Both the position numbers and the translations under genes were made by a program. Below the pieces are notes generated by a model. That model searched no databases and was not told the origin of the DNA. It saw only the letters and a list, made by a program, of their open reading frames with translations. From the NCBI GenBank assembly GCA_011522725.1, contig WTIL01000021.1, forward strand, positions 1-64,000: a stretch of DNA of 64,000 bases, in the 5' to 3' direction. The DNA is from Rhodospirillaceae bacterium. GTDB taxonomy: Bacteria > Pseudomonadota > Alphaproteobacteria > Puniceispirillales > Puniceispirillaceae. Positions 11,341 to 21,977 of the stretch are shown here, piece after piece; the stretch's first letter is position 1, and every line of letters begins with the position of its first letter.

Positions 11341-12567
11341 TCAGATACCTCCCCGTGTCTTTGCCATGGAAGCCCCCGACATGTAGCTCTCGCAACGCGT
11401 CTCGGCAAGGCGACGCGTGCGCGCATCAATCTCCAGCACCGCTTCCAGAGACCTGACATCTCCGTCCGGTGCGTTCTGGAGACAGTCATCGACAATCGCG
11501 CCGATCCCGGTGAAACCAATCCTGCCATCGAGAAACGCCGCCACAGCGACTTCATTCGCCGCGTTCAGCACGGCCGGCATGATGCCGCCCGATGCCAGTG
11601 CCTGGCGTGCCAGGAAGAAACAGGGATAGCGTGCTTCCTCAACCGCCATGAAATCCAGGCTGCCAAGCGACAACAGGTCCAGAGGCTCAGGCTTCCAGTC
11701 AAGTCGGTCGGGCCATGCAAGAGCAACTGAAATAGGTGTTTTCATATCCGCTGTGCCAAGCTGACCGATCACCGAGCCGTCATTGAAATAGACGAGCCCG
11801 TGAACAGCCACCTGCGGATGAATCAGCACGTCGATCTGCGCTGGTCCGAGGTCGAACATCCAGGCCGCCTCGATCACCTCGAGCCCCTTGTTCATCATGG
11901 TCGCACTGTCGACAGAAATTTTCTGTCCCATCTCCCAGTTCGGATGCCGAACAGCCTCAGCGGCTGTGATCCTGTCGAAACTGTCGAGGTCACGATCACG
12001 GAACGGTCCGCCGGATGCCGTCAGGCAGATACGGCCAATCCCGGACACCCCACTGGCATTCACAAGGTCATCCTGATGACCCGCCCATCCCTGCCAGCAC
12101 TGGAAGATCGCACTGTGTTCGCTGTCCACCGGAAGAATACGTGCACCGGTGCGACGCGCCATGGCTGTTACCACCTCGCCTGCGGACACGAGAGATTCCT
12201 TGTTCGCCAGAGCAACAGTCTGGCCACATTCGACGGCCGCCAATACCGACGGCAACCCGGCAAGCCCCACGATGCCGGCGATCACGATATCGACCGGCCT
12301 GCGGGCGAGTTCTGTACAAGCTGCCTCGCCGCACATGATCTCGATACCGCTTCCGGCAAGTGCCTCGCGCAGGACCGTCTCACCTGCCTCATCGGCAAGG
12401 CCGACAGCGTCGGGACGGTACCTGAGGGCCTGCTCGGCAAGCAGTCCGGCATTGCGGCCGGCAACAAGAACCTTGATGTCGAATTGTTCGGGACAGCCTT
12501 CCACGAGTGCCAGTGTGCTGGTGCCGATCGACCCGGTGGAACCGAGGATTGTAAGCTGCTTTGCCAC
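11341..12567 (-). CDS. dxr: 1-deoxy-D-xylulose-5-phosphate reductoisomerase
   Basis: KQLTILGSTGSIGTSTLALVE, ALANKESLVSAGE, PVDSEHSAIFQCWQG, LTASGGPFRD, KISVDSATMMNKGLEVIEA. Confidence 0.98.
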   Translation of the reverse strand: MAKQLTILGSTGSIGTSTLALVEGCPEQFDIKVLVAGRNAGLLAEQALRYRPDAVGLADEAGETVLREALAGSGIEIMCGEAACTELARRPVDIVIAGIVGLAGLPSVLAAVECGQTVALANKESLVSAGEVVTAMARRTGARILPVDSEHSAIFQCWQGWAGHQDDLVNASGVSGIGRICLTASGGPFRDRDLDSFDRITAAEAVRHPNWEMGQKISVDSATMMNKGLEVIEAAWMFDLGPAQIDVLIHPQVAVHGLVYFNDGSVIGQLGTADMKTPISVALAWPDRLDWKPEPLDLLSLGSLDFMAVEEARYPCFFLARQALASGGIMPAVLNAANEVAVAAFLDGRIGFTGIGAIVDDCLQNAPDGDVRSLEAVLEIDARTRRLAETRCESYMSGASMAKTRGGI

Positions 12568-12615
12568 GCTTGACCTTGCCGTATGCGGTGCCTGTGCATG
12601 CCACCGCTGAACGCG

Positions 12616-13395
12616 TTACTGAATGGCGAGAATATAGAGATAGACCGCCGGCAATGTAAGAAGATATCCGTCGAACCGGTCAAGAAAACCGCCATGGCCG
12701 GGGATCAGGCTGCTACTGTCCTTGACCCCGACCCGACGTTTCAGGGCTGACTCGACCAAATCACCAGCCTGCGCCAGGACCGCGAGGCATATGCCCCCCG
12801 CGACGGCTGCCACCGGTGACAGCCAGGAACCGGAAGATATGAGCAGGCATGCTGCGACTGCTCCTATCGTGCCGCCAATTGCACCAGCCCTGGTCTTGTT
12901 GGGACTGATGGCAGGCGCGAGTTTCGCTCCGCCGATCCGCCGGCCTACGAAATAGGCGGCGGTATCGCAGCTCGCCACCGCAGCAGCCAGCGCGAGAAGA
13001 ACAAGGTTGCCACCCTCAACGCCAAGCAACCCGCGCGTGGCGAGAATGCAGGTGACGACCAACGCGATAAAAATCGACGCAAGGCCGTTGCGCGTCACCG
13101 CCCAGATCAAGCCGACGACCAGTGCAGCAAGCGCAAGGATGACGAGGTCGAGCGGCATGCCGGCTGTGGTCTCGATTCCGGCGAAGATAGGTGCCGGCAG
13201 GGCGAACAACACGAAATCCATCAGAAGCGCGGCACGCAACGCCATTGGCAATGCCAGCATGGAAGAGAATTCAAGCACCATCAGCGCGGCAAGCGCCATC
13301 AGCAACCATTGCGAGGCAGGCTGTGAGACCGCCACAAGCGCAATAATCGGCATAAACAGGAGAGCGCCGACCAGACGGCGCGTGGTACCCGACAT
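12616..13395 (-). CDS. cdsA: Phosphatidate cytidylyltransferase
   Basis: SCDTAAYFVGRRIGGAKLAPAISPNKTRAGAIGG and IPGHGGFLDRFDGYLLTLP CdsA signature; multi-TM. Confidence 0.95.
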   Translation of the reverse strand: MSGTTRRLVGALLFMPIIALVAVSQPASQWLLMALAALMVLEFSSMLALPMALRAALLMDFVLFALPAPIFAGIETTAGMPLDLVILALAALVVGLIWAVTRNGLASIFIALVVTCILATRGLLGVEGGNLVLLALAAAVASCDTAAYFVGRRIGGAKLAPAISPNKTRAGAIGGTIGAVAACLLISSGSWLSPVAAVAGGICLAVLAQAGDLVESALKRRVGVKDSSSLIPGHGGFLDRFDGYLLTLPAVYLYILAIQ

Positions 13396-13417
13396 GCTGG
13401 CCCTTTCCACTAAACGG

Positions 13418-14176
13418 TCAGGATGAACGCCTCTTGTCCGCAATGGACGTTACACGCTCGTTAATCTGACTGACGGTATCGCCACCGAAACGGCGGTCGC
13501 GGTTGGTGAATTCATTCAGCGCACGAACGAGGTCTTCTTTCGTGAAATCAGGCCAGAGGACAGGCGAGAAGTAGAACTCGGCGTAGGAAATGTCCCATAG
13601 CATGAAATTCGAAATACGCTGTTCGCCGCCAGTCCGGATCAACAGGTCTATCTCGGGCAGTGCCGCCGATGTCATCCGGGACTTGATGACGTCCTCCTTG
13701 ATGTCATCGACTGCCAGAATTCCGGTTTCGACCTCTATGGCCAGCTGACGCATCGCAGAAGTAATCTCCTGACGCCCGCCATAATCGAGCGCCAGCGTCA
13801 GGTTCAACCCGGTGTTGCCGGAGGTGGACCGCTCGGCCCAGTCGATGAGGTCGACCAGTCGCGAACCGAAACGTTGCCTGTTGCCAATCACCCGAAGCTT
13901 GACGTTCTGCTCGTTCAACTCGCCAATGTCGTTTTCAAGAAAACCGCGAAGCAAGCTGAACAACCCGTCGATTTCGGGTTTGGGGCGGCTCCAGTTTTCA
14001 AAGGAAAAGGCAAAGGCGGTCAACCAGCGGACGTCACGTTCGCTCGCGTGGCGGGCAATATTCTTCAGCGTTTCAGAGCCCTCACGGTGACCGCTGACAG
14101 ACGGCAGACCCCTTTGACGCGCCCAGCGACGGTTACCATCCATTATAATGGCAAGGTGATGCGGAACTTTGATCAT
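13418..14176 (-). CDS. uppS: Di-trans,poly-cis-undecaprenyl-diphosphate synthase
   Basis: HLAIIMDGNRRWARQRGLPSVSGHREG, DLLIRTGGEQRISNFMLWDISYAEFYF. Confidence 0.97.
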   Translation of the reverse strand: MIKVPHHLAIIMDGNRRWARQRGLPSVSGHREGSETLKNIARHASERDVRWLTAFAFSFENWSRPKPEIDGLFSLLRGFLENDIGELNEQNVKLRVIGNRQRFGSRLVDLIDWAERSTSGNTGLNLTLALDYGGRQEITSAMRQLAIEVETGILAVDDIKEDVIKSRMTSAALPEIDLLIRTGGEQRISNFMLWDISYAEFYFSPVLWPDFTKEDLVRALNEFTNRDRRFGGDTVSQINERVTSIADKRRSS

Positions 14177-14234
14177 GACAATTCCTGGCTGCGGCAGGCG
14201 ATATCCGGTCTGGCTAACGGGGTGGCTATATTTG

Positions 14235-14792
14235 CTATACTTGGGTGATTTCCTTTTCCTTGTTGGCCAGCGCATCGTCGATCATCTTTACGTGATCGTC
14301 GGTCAGCTTCTGGATATCACCCTCCATATCGCGCAGCTCGTCTTCGGAAAGAAGGCTGTCCTTCTGCATCTTCCGTGCGGTCTCGATGCCGTCACGGCGC
14401 ACATTGCGGACCGAAACACGCGCTGCCTCGGCATAGCGGCTCGCCACCTTGACCATGTCACGGCGACGCTCTTCGGAAAGATCGGGGATCGGCACACGGA
14501 TCAGCGTGCCCTCTGCCATCGGGTTCAGGCCGAGATCGGACTCGCGAATGGCCTTTTCAACAGAGGCGGTCAGCGAGGCATCCCAGACGGTTACTGTCAG
14601 CAGACGAGGCTCGGGAGCTGAAATATTGCCGACCTGCGACATCGGCATCTTTGATCCGTAGGCGTCGACCATCACAGGCTCAAGCATTCCGGTCGAGGCG
14701 CGCCCGGCGCGAAGTCCCATGAATTCGGTTTTCAGGCTGTTCAGGCTGCCTTCCATGCGGCGCTTGATATCGTCCAGATCAACCTCGGACAT
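14235..14792 (-). CDS. frr: Ribosome recycling factor
   Basis: LRAGRASTGMLEPVMVDAYGSKMPMSQVGNISAPEPRLLTVTVWD; 185 aa. Confidence 0.98.
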   Translation of the reverse strand: MSEVDLDDIKRRMEGSLNSLKTEFMGLRAGRASTGMLEPVMVDAYGSKMPMSQVGNISAPEPRLLTVTVWDASLTASVEKAIRESDLGLNPMAEGTLIRVPIPDLSEERRRDMVKVASRYAEAARVSVRNVRRDGIETARKMQKDSLLSEDELRDMEGDIQKLTDDHVKMIDDALANKEKEITQV

Positions 14793-14872
14793 CTATGGGT
14801 CTCCATTCATTGCTGGCTGTAACGCCGGATATCTTGTGCAGTTTGACGGTTTTTGTGAAGCAGGGAATTACG

Positions 14873-15607
14873 TTAACTGACGATCGTGAACTTGCCTTCG
14901 TGACGCAGCACCCGCTGGAAGCCGCCTGTATCCTCGATCGAAAAGACCAGGATGGGAATGCTGTTCTCACGCGCAAGGGATACCGCGGAGGCATCCATGA
15001 CCTTCAAATCCTCGGAAAGCACCTGAAGGTAGCTGAGCTGGTCATAACGCACTGCGTCCGGATCCTTTTCCGGATCGGCAGAGTAAACACCGTCCACGCG
15101 TGTCCCTTTGAGAAGGGCAGAACATCCCATTTCGGACGCACGCAGCGCGGCCGCCGTATCGGTGGTGAAAAACGGATTGCCTGTGCCAGCGGCAAAAATG
15201 ACCACCCGACGCTTTTCGAGATGGCGCATCGCACGGCGGCGGATATAGGGCTCGCACACAGCGCTGATGGGGAGCGCGGACATGACCCGTGTCGGCATGT
15301 CGAGTGTTTCCAGCGCGTTCTGCATCGCCAGCGCGTTCATCACCGTTGCCAGCATGCCCATGTAATCGCCGGTGGCACGTTCCATGCCTGCCGCCGCGCC
15401 GGACACGCCGCGGAAAATATTGCCGCCACCGATCACGAGGCACACCTCGACGCCGAGATTGACGACGTCTTTGACCTGCTGGGCGACGGCGGCAACCATC
15501 TCGGGATCAATGCCGTAGGCTTGTTTGCCCATCAGCGATTCACCCGAAATTTTCAGGAGCACCCTTGGATAAAGGTGCCCCTTCCCGTTGCTGTCATCGT
15601 CACTCAT
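14873..15607 (-). CDS. pyrH: UMP kinase
   Basis: [49 protein letters not shown]; 244 aa. Confidence 0.98.
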   Translation of the reverse strand: MSDDDSNGKGHLYPRVLLKISGESLMGKQAYGIDPEMVAAVAQQVKDVVNLGVEVCLVIGGGNIFRGVSGAAAGMERATGDYMGMLATVMNALAMQNALETLDMPTRVMSALPISAVCEPYIRRRAMRHLEKRRVVIFAAGTGNPFFTTDTAAALRASEMGCSALLKGTRVDGVYSADPEKDPDAVRYDQLSYLQVLSEDLKVMDASAVSLARENSIPILVFSIEDTGGFQRVLRHEGKFTIVS

Positions 15608-15628
15608 GCGTGCCTCGTTCCGGTCGGG

Positions 15629-16546
15629 TCAGGACAGTTGCGCAGCGACCTCTGCAGCAAAGTCCGTCTCTTCTTTCTCGATACCCTCGCCGAGATTAAA
15701 GCGGACAAAACCCGTCAGCGCAATCTCTGCTCCGGCATCCTTGCCGGCCTTGGCAACGACGTCGGAAATCTGGGTCTCGCCATCAATGACGGAAACCTGC
15801 TCGAGAAGCACCACTTCCTTGTAGTACTTCTTCATGCGGCCTTCGACCATCTTCTCGGCGATTTCCTGCGGCTTGCCGGATGCCTTGGCCTGCTCGATCA
15901 GGACATCACGCTCACGCTGGACCATGTCCTTGTCGAGATCGTCGACGGACAGGCTTGCCGGTGCGGTGGCCGCAATATGCATGGCGATCTGCTTGCCAAG
16001 CGGCTCGAGGACATCCGCGCCGGCGCTGGACTCAAGCGCCACCAGCACCCCGATCCGGCCGAGGCCGGCAGCGGTCGCGTTGTGCATGTAGGACACGACG
16101 GCGCCCGAACCGACGGACACGGCAGCCATGCGGCGCAGCGACATGTTCTCGCCAATGGTGGCGATCTTGTGGGTCAGTTCCTCAGCGACATTGCGGCCTG
16201 TGTCCGGATAGTCGGCAGCGGTCAGCGCGTCGAGGTCGCCGGCGGCCAGCGCAAGACCGGCCAGTGTCGAAGCGAACTCCTGGAATTCGGTATTGCGCGC
16301 CACGAAGTCAGTCTCGGCATTCAGCTCGATAACGGCACCCTTGGTGCCGTCGACGGCGAATGCCACCAGGCCTTCAGAGGCCACGCGGCCGGATTTCTTG
16401 GCAGCGGTTGCCAGGCCCTTGGTGCGAAGCCAGTCAATGGCGGCTTCCATGTCGCCGTCGGTCTCGGCAAGCGCCTTTTTGCAGTCCATCATGCCTGCGC
16501 CAGATTTTTCGCGAAGTTCCTTCACAAGTGCAGCTGTCACGCTCAT
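15629..16546 (-). CDS. tsf: Translation elongation factor Ts
   Basis: [44 protein letters not shown]; 305 aa. Confidence 0.98.
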   Translation of the reverse strand: MSVTAALVKELREKSGAGMMDCKKALAETDGDMEAAIDWLRTKGLATAAKKSGRVASEGLVAFAVDGTKGAVIELNAETDFVARNTEFQEFASTLAGLALAAGDLDALTAADYPDTGRNVAEELTHKIATIGENMSLRRMAAVSVGSGAVVSYMHNATAAGLGRIGVLVALESSAGADVLEPLGKQIAMHIAATAPASLSVDDLDKDMVQRERDVLIEQAKASGKPQEIAEKMVEGRMKKYYKEVVLLEQVSVIDGETQISDVVAKAGKDAGAEIALTGFVRFNLGEGIEKEETDFAAEVAAQLS

Positions 16547-16602
16547 CGTCTGTATCCCGTTTCAGGTGGTTAGAACGTCAAATTCGGAAAGTTGATACCA
16601 AA

Positions 16603-16622
16603 CCGCCCCGTTGCCGGGGCGG
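16603..16622 (-). terminator. Stem-loop in the rpsB-tsf intergenic gap (terminator/attenuator candidate)
   Basis: Minus strand CCGCCCCG-GCAA-CGGGGCGG, perfect 8-bp stem with GCAA tetraloop, followed by TTTGGTATC. Confidence 0.6.
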
Positions 16623-16655
16623 AAAGGTGTTTGTCTGTTACAAAGCGGCGGCTTG

Positions 16656-17540
16656 TCAGCTTGCCGGCGCTTCCTCGCCGCCCTCGGCAGCAGGCGCTTC
16701 CTCAGCCGCGGCCTCGGCTGCCGGAGCTGCTTCCTCGGCAGGAGCGGCTTCGGCTTCGGCGGCGGCTTCTTCAGCCGGCGCCTCGGCGGCAACCGCAGGC
16801 TCGGCAGGCGCGTCGGCGGCGGCACCGGCGTCACCACCTGTCTTCATCATTTCGGTCTGCAGGCCGTCGAGAACGGCGGCCTGGGCCAGATCGCAATAGA
16901 AGGAGATGGCGCGCATCGCGTCGTCATTGCCCGGGATCATGTAATCGACACCTTCGGGCTTGGCGTTGGAATCGACGATGGCGACAACCGGGATGTTCAG
17001 CCGGTTGGCTTCCTCGACAGCGATGGCTTCCTTGTTCGTGTCGATCACGAACAGCATGTCGGGAAGACCACCCATCTCCTTGATGCCGCCAAGGGTCATC
17101 TCCAGCTTGTCCCGCTCACGGGTCAGCTGCAGGACTTCCTTCTTGGTCAGCTGGTTGATCTCGTCACCTTCCATGCGGGCCTCAAGCTCGCGAAGGCGGC
17201 GGATCGATTGCGACACGGTGGCCCAGTTGGTCATCATGCCGCCAAGCCAGCGGTGGTTGACGTAATACTGGCCGCAGTTGCGTGCTGTCTCGGCGATCTT
17301 GTCAGCCGCCGCACGCTTGGTGCCGACGAACAGGACACGGCCGCCACGCGATGTGACATCGCTCAGCGCTTTCAGCGCGGCGTGCAGCATCGGCACGGTC
17401 TGTTGCAGGTCGAGAATGTGGATCTTGTTCCGCTCGCCGAAAATGAACGGCTTCATGCGGGGATTCCAGCGACGGGTGCTGTGGCCGAAATGGACGCCGG
17501 CTTCCAGCATCTCGCGCATGGTAAAGGTAGGCAGAGACAT
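16656..17540 (-). CDS. rpsB: 30S ribosomal protein S2 with long Ala/Glu-rich C-terminal tail
   Basis: [36 protein letters not shown]...; C-terminal [31 protein letters not shown]...; start set at MSLPTF. Confidence 0.97.
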   Translation of the reverse strand: MSLPTFTMREMLEAGVHFGHSTRRWNPRMKPFIFGERNKIHILDLQQTVPMLHAALKALSDVTSRGGRVLFVGTKRAAADKIAETARNCGQYYVNHRWLGGMMTNWATVSQSIRRLRELEARMEGDEINQLTKKEVLQLTRERDKLEMTLGGIKEMGGLPDMLFVIDTNKEAIAVEEANRLNIPVVAIVDSNAKPEGVDYMIPGNDDAMRAISFYCDLAQAAVLDGLQTEMMKTGGDAGAAADAPAEPAVAAEAPAEEAAAEAEAAPAEEAAPAAEAAAEEAPAAEGGEEAPAS

Positions 17541-17617
17541 CGAGTAACTCCTGTTCTCCGGTTGAGCCTCCATGCGGGAAATGAAAGGTGTTGCCACCTT
17601 CACCGGAAAGGCCCCCT

Positions 17618-17647
17618 GCCGGCTGCCGCCGGCGGGCGCCAGCCCGC
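17618..17647 (-). promoter_or_regulatory. Tandem GC-rich hairpins in the rpsB 5' leader
   Basis: Minus strand GCGGGC-TGGC-GCCCGC immediately followed by GCCGGC-GGCA-GCCGGC (overlap 2 nt), ~80 nt upstream of rpsB ATG. Confidence 0.5.
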
Positions 17648-17665
17648 ATGTGTGAATTGCGCGTG

Positions 17666-17693
17666 GTGTAACCAAAGCCCGGCGGAAATGCAA
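17666..17693 (-). promoter_or_regulatory. Candidate sigma70-type promoter for rpsB operon
   Basis: Minus strand (C)TTGCAT-16 nt-TTACAC in the 184-nt dnaE-rpsB gap. Confidence 0.45.
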
Positions 17694-17724
17694 GCCGAAA
17701 AGCCGGGACGGCCTCAGGATATGT

Positions 17725-20700
17725 CTAGAGTTCCTGTACCGAGAGGATGCCCGGAATCTGGCGCATCGAACGGCGTGCCTCGCCGCTCAGCCTGAAGCGG
17801 CCGGGAAGCGCGACGCTGACTTCCTTGTCATCCATGATCAGGCGCAGCTTGACCTCGGCGCGGCCGGGCCCGTCCTCCTCAAGCAGCGATTTCAGCGCCG
17901 GCAACGGCTTGTCGTCCTGCACCCAGATGCCGACACCCCCGTTCCACGCGGCAATCGCCTCGTCCAGCGCCTGCACGCGCGCTGCCGTGATCCGCGGCCC
18001 GTTCTCTTCCAGGCGCAGGTTGGCGGAGACAAGGACCGGCATGTCGCTGTCCAGCAATTCCTGGCTTTCGGCAAGCATGTCGGAGAAGAAGGTCACCTCG
18101 AATACACCAGTCTGGTCGGTGAACTGGACGAAGGCGAACTTGTTGCCGCGCTGCGAGATCCGCACCTGCTTGGCCGATACCGAGCCCGCCAGATTGACGC
18201 GCGGCTTCAGATTGCGGCTTTCGATCATCGCCGCCAGATCATTCGCCGTAATCACCTTCAGCTTGTCCAGCCGGCCGGCATAGCCGTCGAGCGGGTGCGC
18301 CGACAGATACAGGCCCAGCGATTCAAACTCCTCGCGAAGCCGGTCCATGCCGCTCCAGTCCTCGAACGGCTGCATATGCACGGTCTTGTCAAGCGCGTCA
18401 TCGCCGCTGAACAGGCTGTCCTGGCTGGATTGCGCATCCTGCCGGACGGTTTCCGCAAAGGCGAGGATGGCCTCGACATTCTCCAGCAATTCACGACGGT
18501 TGCCATGCAGGGAATCGAGCGCGCCCGCCCTGATCAGGTTTTCCATCTGCTTCTTGTTGGCGACGGCCTGCGGAAGGCGTTTCAGGAAATCTGTCAGGTC
18601 GGCGAACTCACCGTTCGCCTCGCGTTCGGCAACAAGCTGCGACATCGCCTCGGTACCGACATTGCGGATGGCGCCAAGCGCATAGCGCACCGCCGCCCGG
18701 CCGCCATTCTCGGGCAATTCGACTGTGAAACTGGCGCCGGACCGGTTCGCATCCGGTGGCCGCACCTCGATCTCCTCGCGCTGGCATTCCTGACGGAAGA
18801 CGGCCAGCTTGTCGGTGCTGCCGGCGTCGAGCGCCATGGAAGCGGCAAGGAATTCCTCGGGATAATTGGCCTTGAGATAGGCCGTCTGATAGGACACCAG
18901 CGCATAGGCCGCCGCGTGCGACTTGTTGAAACCGTAGCCGGCAAACGCCGAGATCTGGTCGAACACGTCGGAGGCAAGCTGTTCGCTCAGGTCATTCTCG
19001 ACGGCGCCGGCAATGAAGGTCTGGCGCTGCTTGTCCATCTCGGCCTTGATCTTCTTGCCCATGGCCCGCCGCAACAGGTCGGCACCGCCAAGCGTGTAAC
19101 CGGCCAGGACCCTCGCCGCCTGCTGCACCTGCTCCTGATAGATCATGATGCCGTAGGTTTCGGCCAGAACGGGCTCCAGCTTGGGATGCATGTAGGTGAC
19201 GAGCGAAGGGTCGTGCTTCCGCGCCACATAATGCTTGATATTCTCCATCGGGCCGGGGCGATAAAGCGCGACAACAGCGATGATGTCCTCGAAACGGTCC
19301 GGCTTCAGGCCTTTCAGAACATCACGCATACCGGCGGATTCCAGCTGGAACACGCCGACCGTGTCGCCGGCCGAGAGCATCTCGAAGGTCCTGGCGTCAT
19401 CCAGCGGAATGGTCGCGAGGTCGATCTCGACACCCCGCCGGGCAAGAAAGGCGACAGCCCGCTGTAGCACTGTCAGGGTCTTCAGACCCAGGAAGTCGAA
19501 TTTCACCAGACCGGCATTCTCGACCCATTTCATGTTGAACTGCGTGACCGGCATCGGCGAGCGCGGGTCGCGATAGAGCGGCACCAGCTGTTCCAGCGGC
19601 CGGTCACCGATGACAAGGCCGGCAGCATGGGTCGAGGCGTGGCGATACAGTCCCTCGATCTTCATCGAGATATCAATAAGCTCGCCAACCTGCTCGTCGT
19701 CACGGCGTTGCTGGCGAAGCTCTTCCTCGGTCTCCAGCGCCTGCGCGATGGTCACCGGGTTTGCCGGGTTGCTGGGGATCAGCTTGGCGATGCGGTCGAC
19801 CTGCGGATAGGGCATTTCGAGAACGCGCCCGACATCGCGCAGCGCGGCGCGTGCTTGCAGCGATCCGAAGGTGATGATCTGGGCGACCTTGTCGAAACCG
19901 TATTTCTCCTGAACATAACCGATGACCTCTTCTCGCCTGTCCTGGCAGAAATCGATATCAAAGTCCGGCATCGAGACGCGCTCAGGGTTGAGGAAGCGCT
20001 CGAACAGAAGCTCCCAGCGCAGCGGGTCGAGATCGGTGATCGACAGAGCCCATGCCACCACCGAACCCGCGCCGGAGCCCCGCCCGGGGCCCACCGGAAT
20101 GTCGCGCGCCTTCGCCCACTGGATGAAGTCGGCAACGATCAGGAAATAGCCCGGAAAGCCCATCTGGCTGATAACGCCAAGCTCAAACGCCAGCCTTTCG
20201 CGATAGGGCGCCGCGGCAGCCTCGCGGGCCGCCTGGTCCATCCCGTCGGTGAAGACATGCCGGGCAAGCCTGTCCTCCAGCCCGTCCTCGGACTGACGCT
20301 TGAGCTCGTCCTCCTCGCCGAGCCCCGCCTCGGATTCGAAGGGCGGCAGGATCGGCTTGCGCATTTCCGCCATGGCGCTGCAGCGCTGCGCGATCACCAG
20401 CGTGTTGCGGACAGCCTCGGGAATGTCGGCGAACAGCGTCGCCATCTCTTCGGCGGATTTGAAATAATGCTCGGCCGTAAAGCGCGGCCTGTCATCCTCG
20501 GCCAGCTTGCGGCCATTGCCGATACACAGAAGCACGTCATGCGGCATGACCATGTCGCGTTTTTCAAAACGGCAGTCATTCGTGGCCACCAGCGGAATAT
20601 CGGCACTGATCGCCGCGTCCAGCAACACCGGCTCGGCGCGCCGCTCGGCATCGAGGCCGTGCCGCTGCAGCTCGACATAGACACGGCCCGGAAGCGCTTC

Positions 20701-21168
20701 CTTGAGCGCGGCAAGACGTTCATCAACCAGCGCCGTCTGCCCCTCGGCAGCCGCCGCGCCAACGAAACCCCTCACCGCCCCGCCGGTAAGCAGGATCAGG
20801 CCCTCGCCGTCACCAGCGAGCGATTCCAGCCGGATCACCGGATCATCGCCGCCCTCGACCTCGAGAAGGGCCCGAGAATTGTGGCGGCACAGCGCCTCGT
20901 AACCGGCCTCGCTCTGCGCCAGAAGCACCACCTCGCCGCGGCCCCGTGAATCCGCGATGATGCACTCCAGTCCGATAATCGGCTGCACCCCGGACTCACG
21001 CATCTTTTCAGAAAATTCCAGAGCGCCGAACATGTTGTTGGTGTCGGTGATGGCCACTGCCGGCTGCGAATCGCCACCTGCCAGTGCCACGATCGACTTA
21101 AGGCGAAGCGTCGATTCCGCCAGCGAATAGGCTGAATGAACGCGCAAATGGACGAATGGGGCAGGCAT
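17725..21168 (-). CDS. dnaE: DNA polymerase III subunit alpha
   Basis: PHP domain [80 protein letters not shown]; start set at MPAPF. Confidence 0.98.
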   Translation of the reverse strand: MPAPFVHLRVHSAYSLAESTLRLKSIVALAGGDSQPAVAITDTNNMFGALEFSEKMRESGVQPIIGLECIIADSRGRGEVVLLAQSEAGYEALCRHNSRALLEVEGGDDPVIRLESLAGDGEGLILLTGGAVRGFVGAAAAEGQTALVDERLAALKEALPGRVYVELQRHGLDAERRAEPVLLDAAISADIPLVATNDCRFEKRDMVMPHDVLLCIGNGRKLAEDDRPRFTAEHYFKSAEEMATLFADIPEAVRNTLVIAQRCSAMAEMRKPILPPFESEAGLGEEDELKRQSEDGLEDRLARHVFTDGMDQAAREAAAAPYRERLAFELGVISQMGFPGYFLIVADFIQWAKARDIPVGPGRGSGAGSVVAWALSITDLDPLRWELLFERFLNPERVSMPDFDIDFCQDRREEVIGYVQEKYGFDKVAQIITFGSLQARAALRDVGRVLEMPYPQVDRIAKLIPSNPANPVTIAQALETEEELRQQRRDDEQVGELIDISMKIEGLYRHASTHAAGLVIGDRPLEQLVPLYRDPRSPMPVTQFNMKWVENAGLVKFDFLGLKTLTVLQRAVAFLARRGVEIDLATIPLDDARTFEMLSAGDTVGVFQLESAGMRDVLKGLKPDRFEDIIAVVALYRPGPMENIKHYVARKHDPSLVTYMHPKLEPVLAETYGIMIYQEQVQQAARVLAGYTLGGADLLRRAMGKKIKAEMDKQRQTFIAGAVENDLSEQLASDVFDQISAFAGYGFNKSHAAAYALVSYQTAYLKANYPEEFLAASMALDAGSTDKLAVFRQECQREEIEVRPPDANRSGASFTVELPENGGRAAVRYALGAIRNVGTEAMSQLVAEREANGEFADLTDFLKRLPQAVANKKQMENLIRAGALDSLHGNRRELLENVEAILAFAETVRQDAQSSQDSLFSGDDALDKTVHMQPFEDWSGMDRLREEFESLGLYLSAHPLDGYAGRLDKLKVITANDLAAMIESRNLKPRVNLAGSVSAKQVRISQRGNKFAFVQFTDQTGVFEVTFFSDMLAESQELLDSDMPVLVSANLRLEENGPRITAARVQALDEAIAAWNGGVGIWVQDDKPLPALKSLLEEDGPGRAEVKLRLIMDDKEVSVALPGRFRLSGEARRSMRQIPGILSVQEL

Positions 21169-21272
21169 TGAAAATCCTCGGGGCGGGAATATCACCCAAG
21201 AATATCGCACCCCCGGCCACGGGCAAACACCGGGTTGCGGATAATCTGTATTTTGTCAGCAGGACCGGTGCG

Positions 21273-21977
21273 TCAGATCTCGGCGATGCCGCCGTCACGA
21301 ATGGTCAGTCGCCTGTCCATGGTGGCGGCAAGCGCCTCGTTATGCGTGACGATCAGCGCCGCCGTGTCGGTGCCGCGTACAATATGGTTGAGATGTTCAA
21401 ACACTTCGGCGGCGGTTTCCGGATCAAGATTGCCGGTCGGCTCGTCGGCCAGAAGGATACGCGGCGCATTGGCAACGGCCCGCGCGATGGCAACGCGTTG
21501 CTGTTCACCGCCGGACAGCGCACCCGGACGGTGATCGCATCGCTGGCGAAGCCCGACCATGGCAAGCAGCTGTTCGGCGCGCTCCGCCGACTCCTCGCGG
21601 CCGAGGCCATTCAGCATCTGCGGAATCATCACATTCTCCAGCGCCGAGAATTCGGGAAGCAGGCGGTGAAACTGGAACACAAACCCGATATGCGAGCCGC
21701 GCAAACGTCCGCGCTTTCCGCTGCCCAGCTTGCTGGTGGCGATGCCGTCGATGGTCACTTCGCCGCCGCTCGGCTTTTCCAGCAGGCCGGCAATGTTGAG
21801 AAGCGTGGATTTGCCGGACCCGGAAGGCCCGACCAGTGCCGTGATCTCGCCGCCGCGCACCTCGAGGCTGGCGTCACGCAGGACCTCGATCACGGACCCG
21901 CCCTGCTCGTAATTGCGCTGGACATTGGCCAGTGACAGCAACACGCCGCCAGCAGCTTTTTTCGTGTTGCTATTCAT
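21273..21977 (-). CDS. lolD: Lipoprotein-releasing ABC transporter ATP-binding protein
   Basis: Walker A GPSGSGKST, LSGGEQQRVAIARA, DEPTGNLDPETA; partner lolC adjacent. Confidence 0.95.
   Translation of the reverse strand: MNSNTKKAAGGVLLSLANVQRNYEQGGSVIEVLRDASLEVRGGEITALVGPSGSGKSTLLNIAGLLEKPSGGEVTIDGIATSKLGSGKRGRLRGSHIGFVFQFHRLLPEFSALENVMIPQMLNGLGREESAERAEQLLAMVGLRQRCDHRPGALSGGEQQRVAIARAVANAPRILLADEPTGNLDPETAAEVFEHLNHIVRGTDTAALIVTHNEALAATMDRRLTIRDGGIAEI

Noticed and set aside
14795-16573. 592-aa plus-strand ORF antisense to pyrH and tsf
   Set aside because: Fully antisense to two unmistakable conserved genes; protein looks like reverse-complement of biased GC-rich codons.
18295-20949. Long plus-strand ORFs (390 and 440 aa) antisense to dnaE
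   Set aside because: Shadow ORFs over dnaE; no domain signal.
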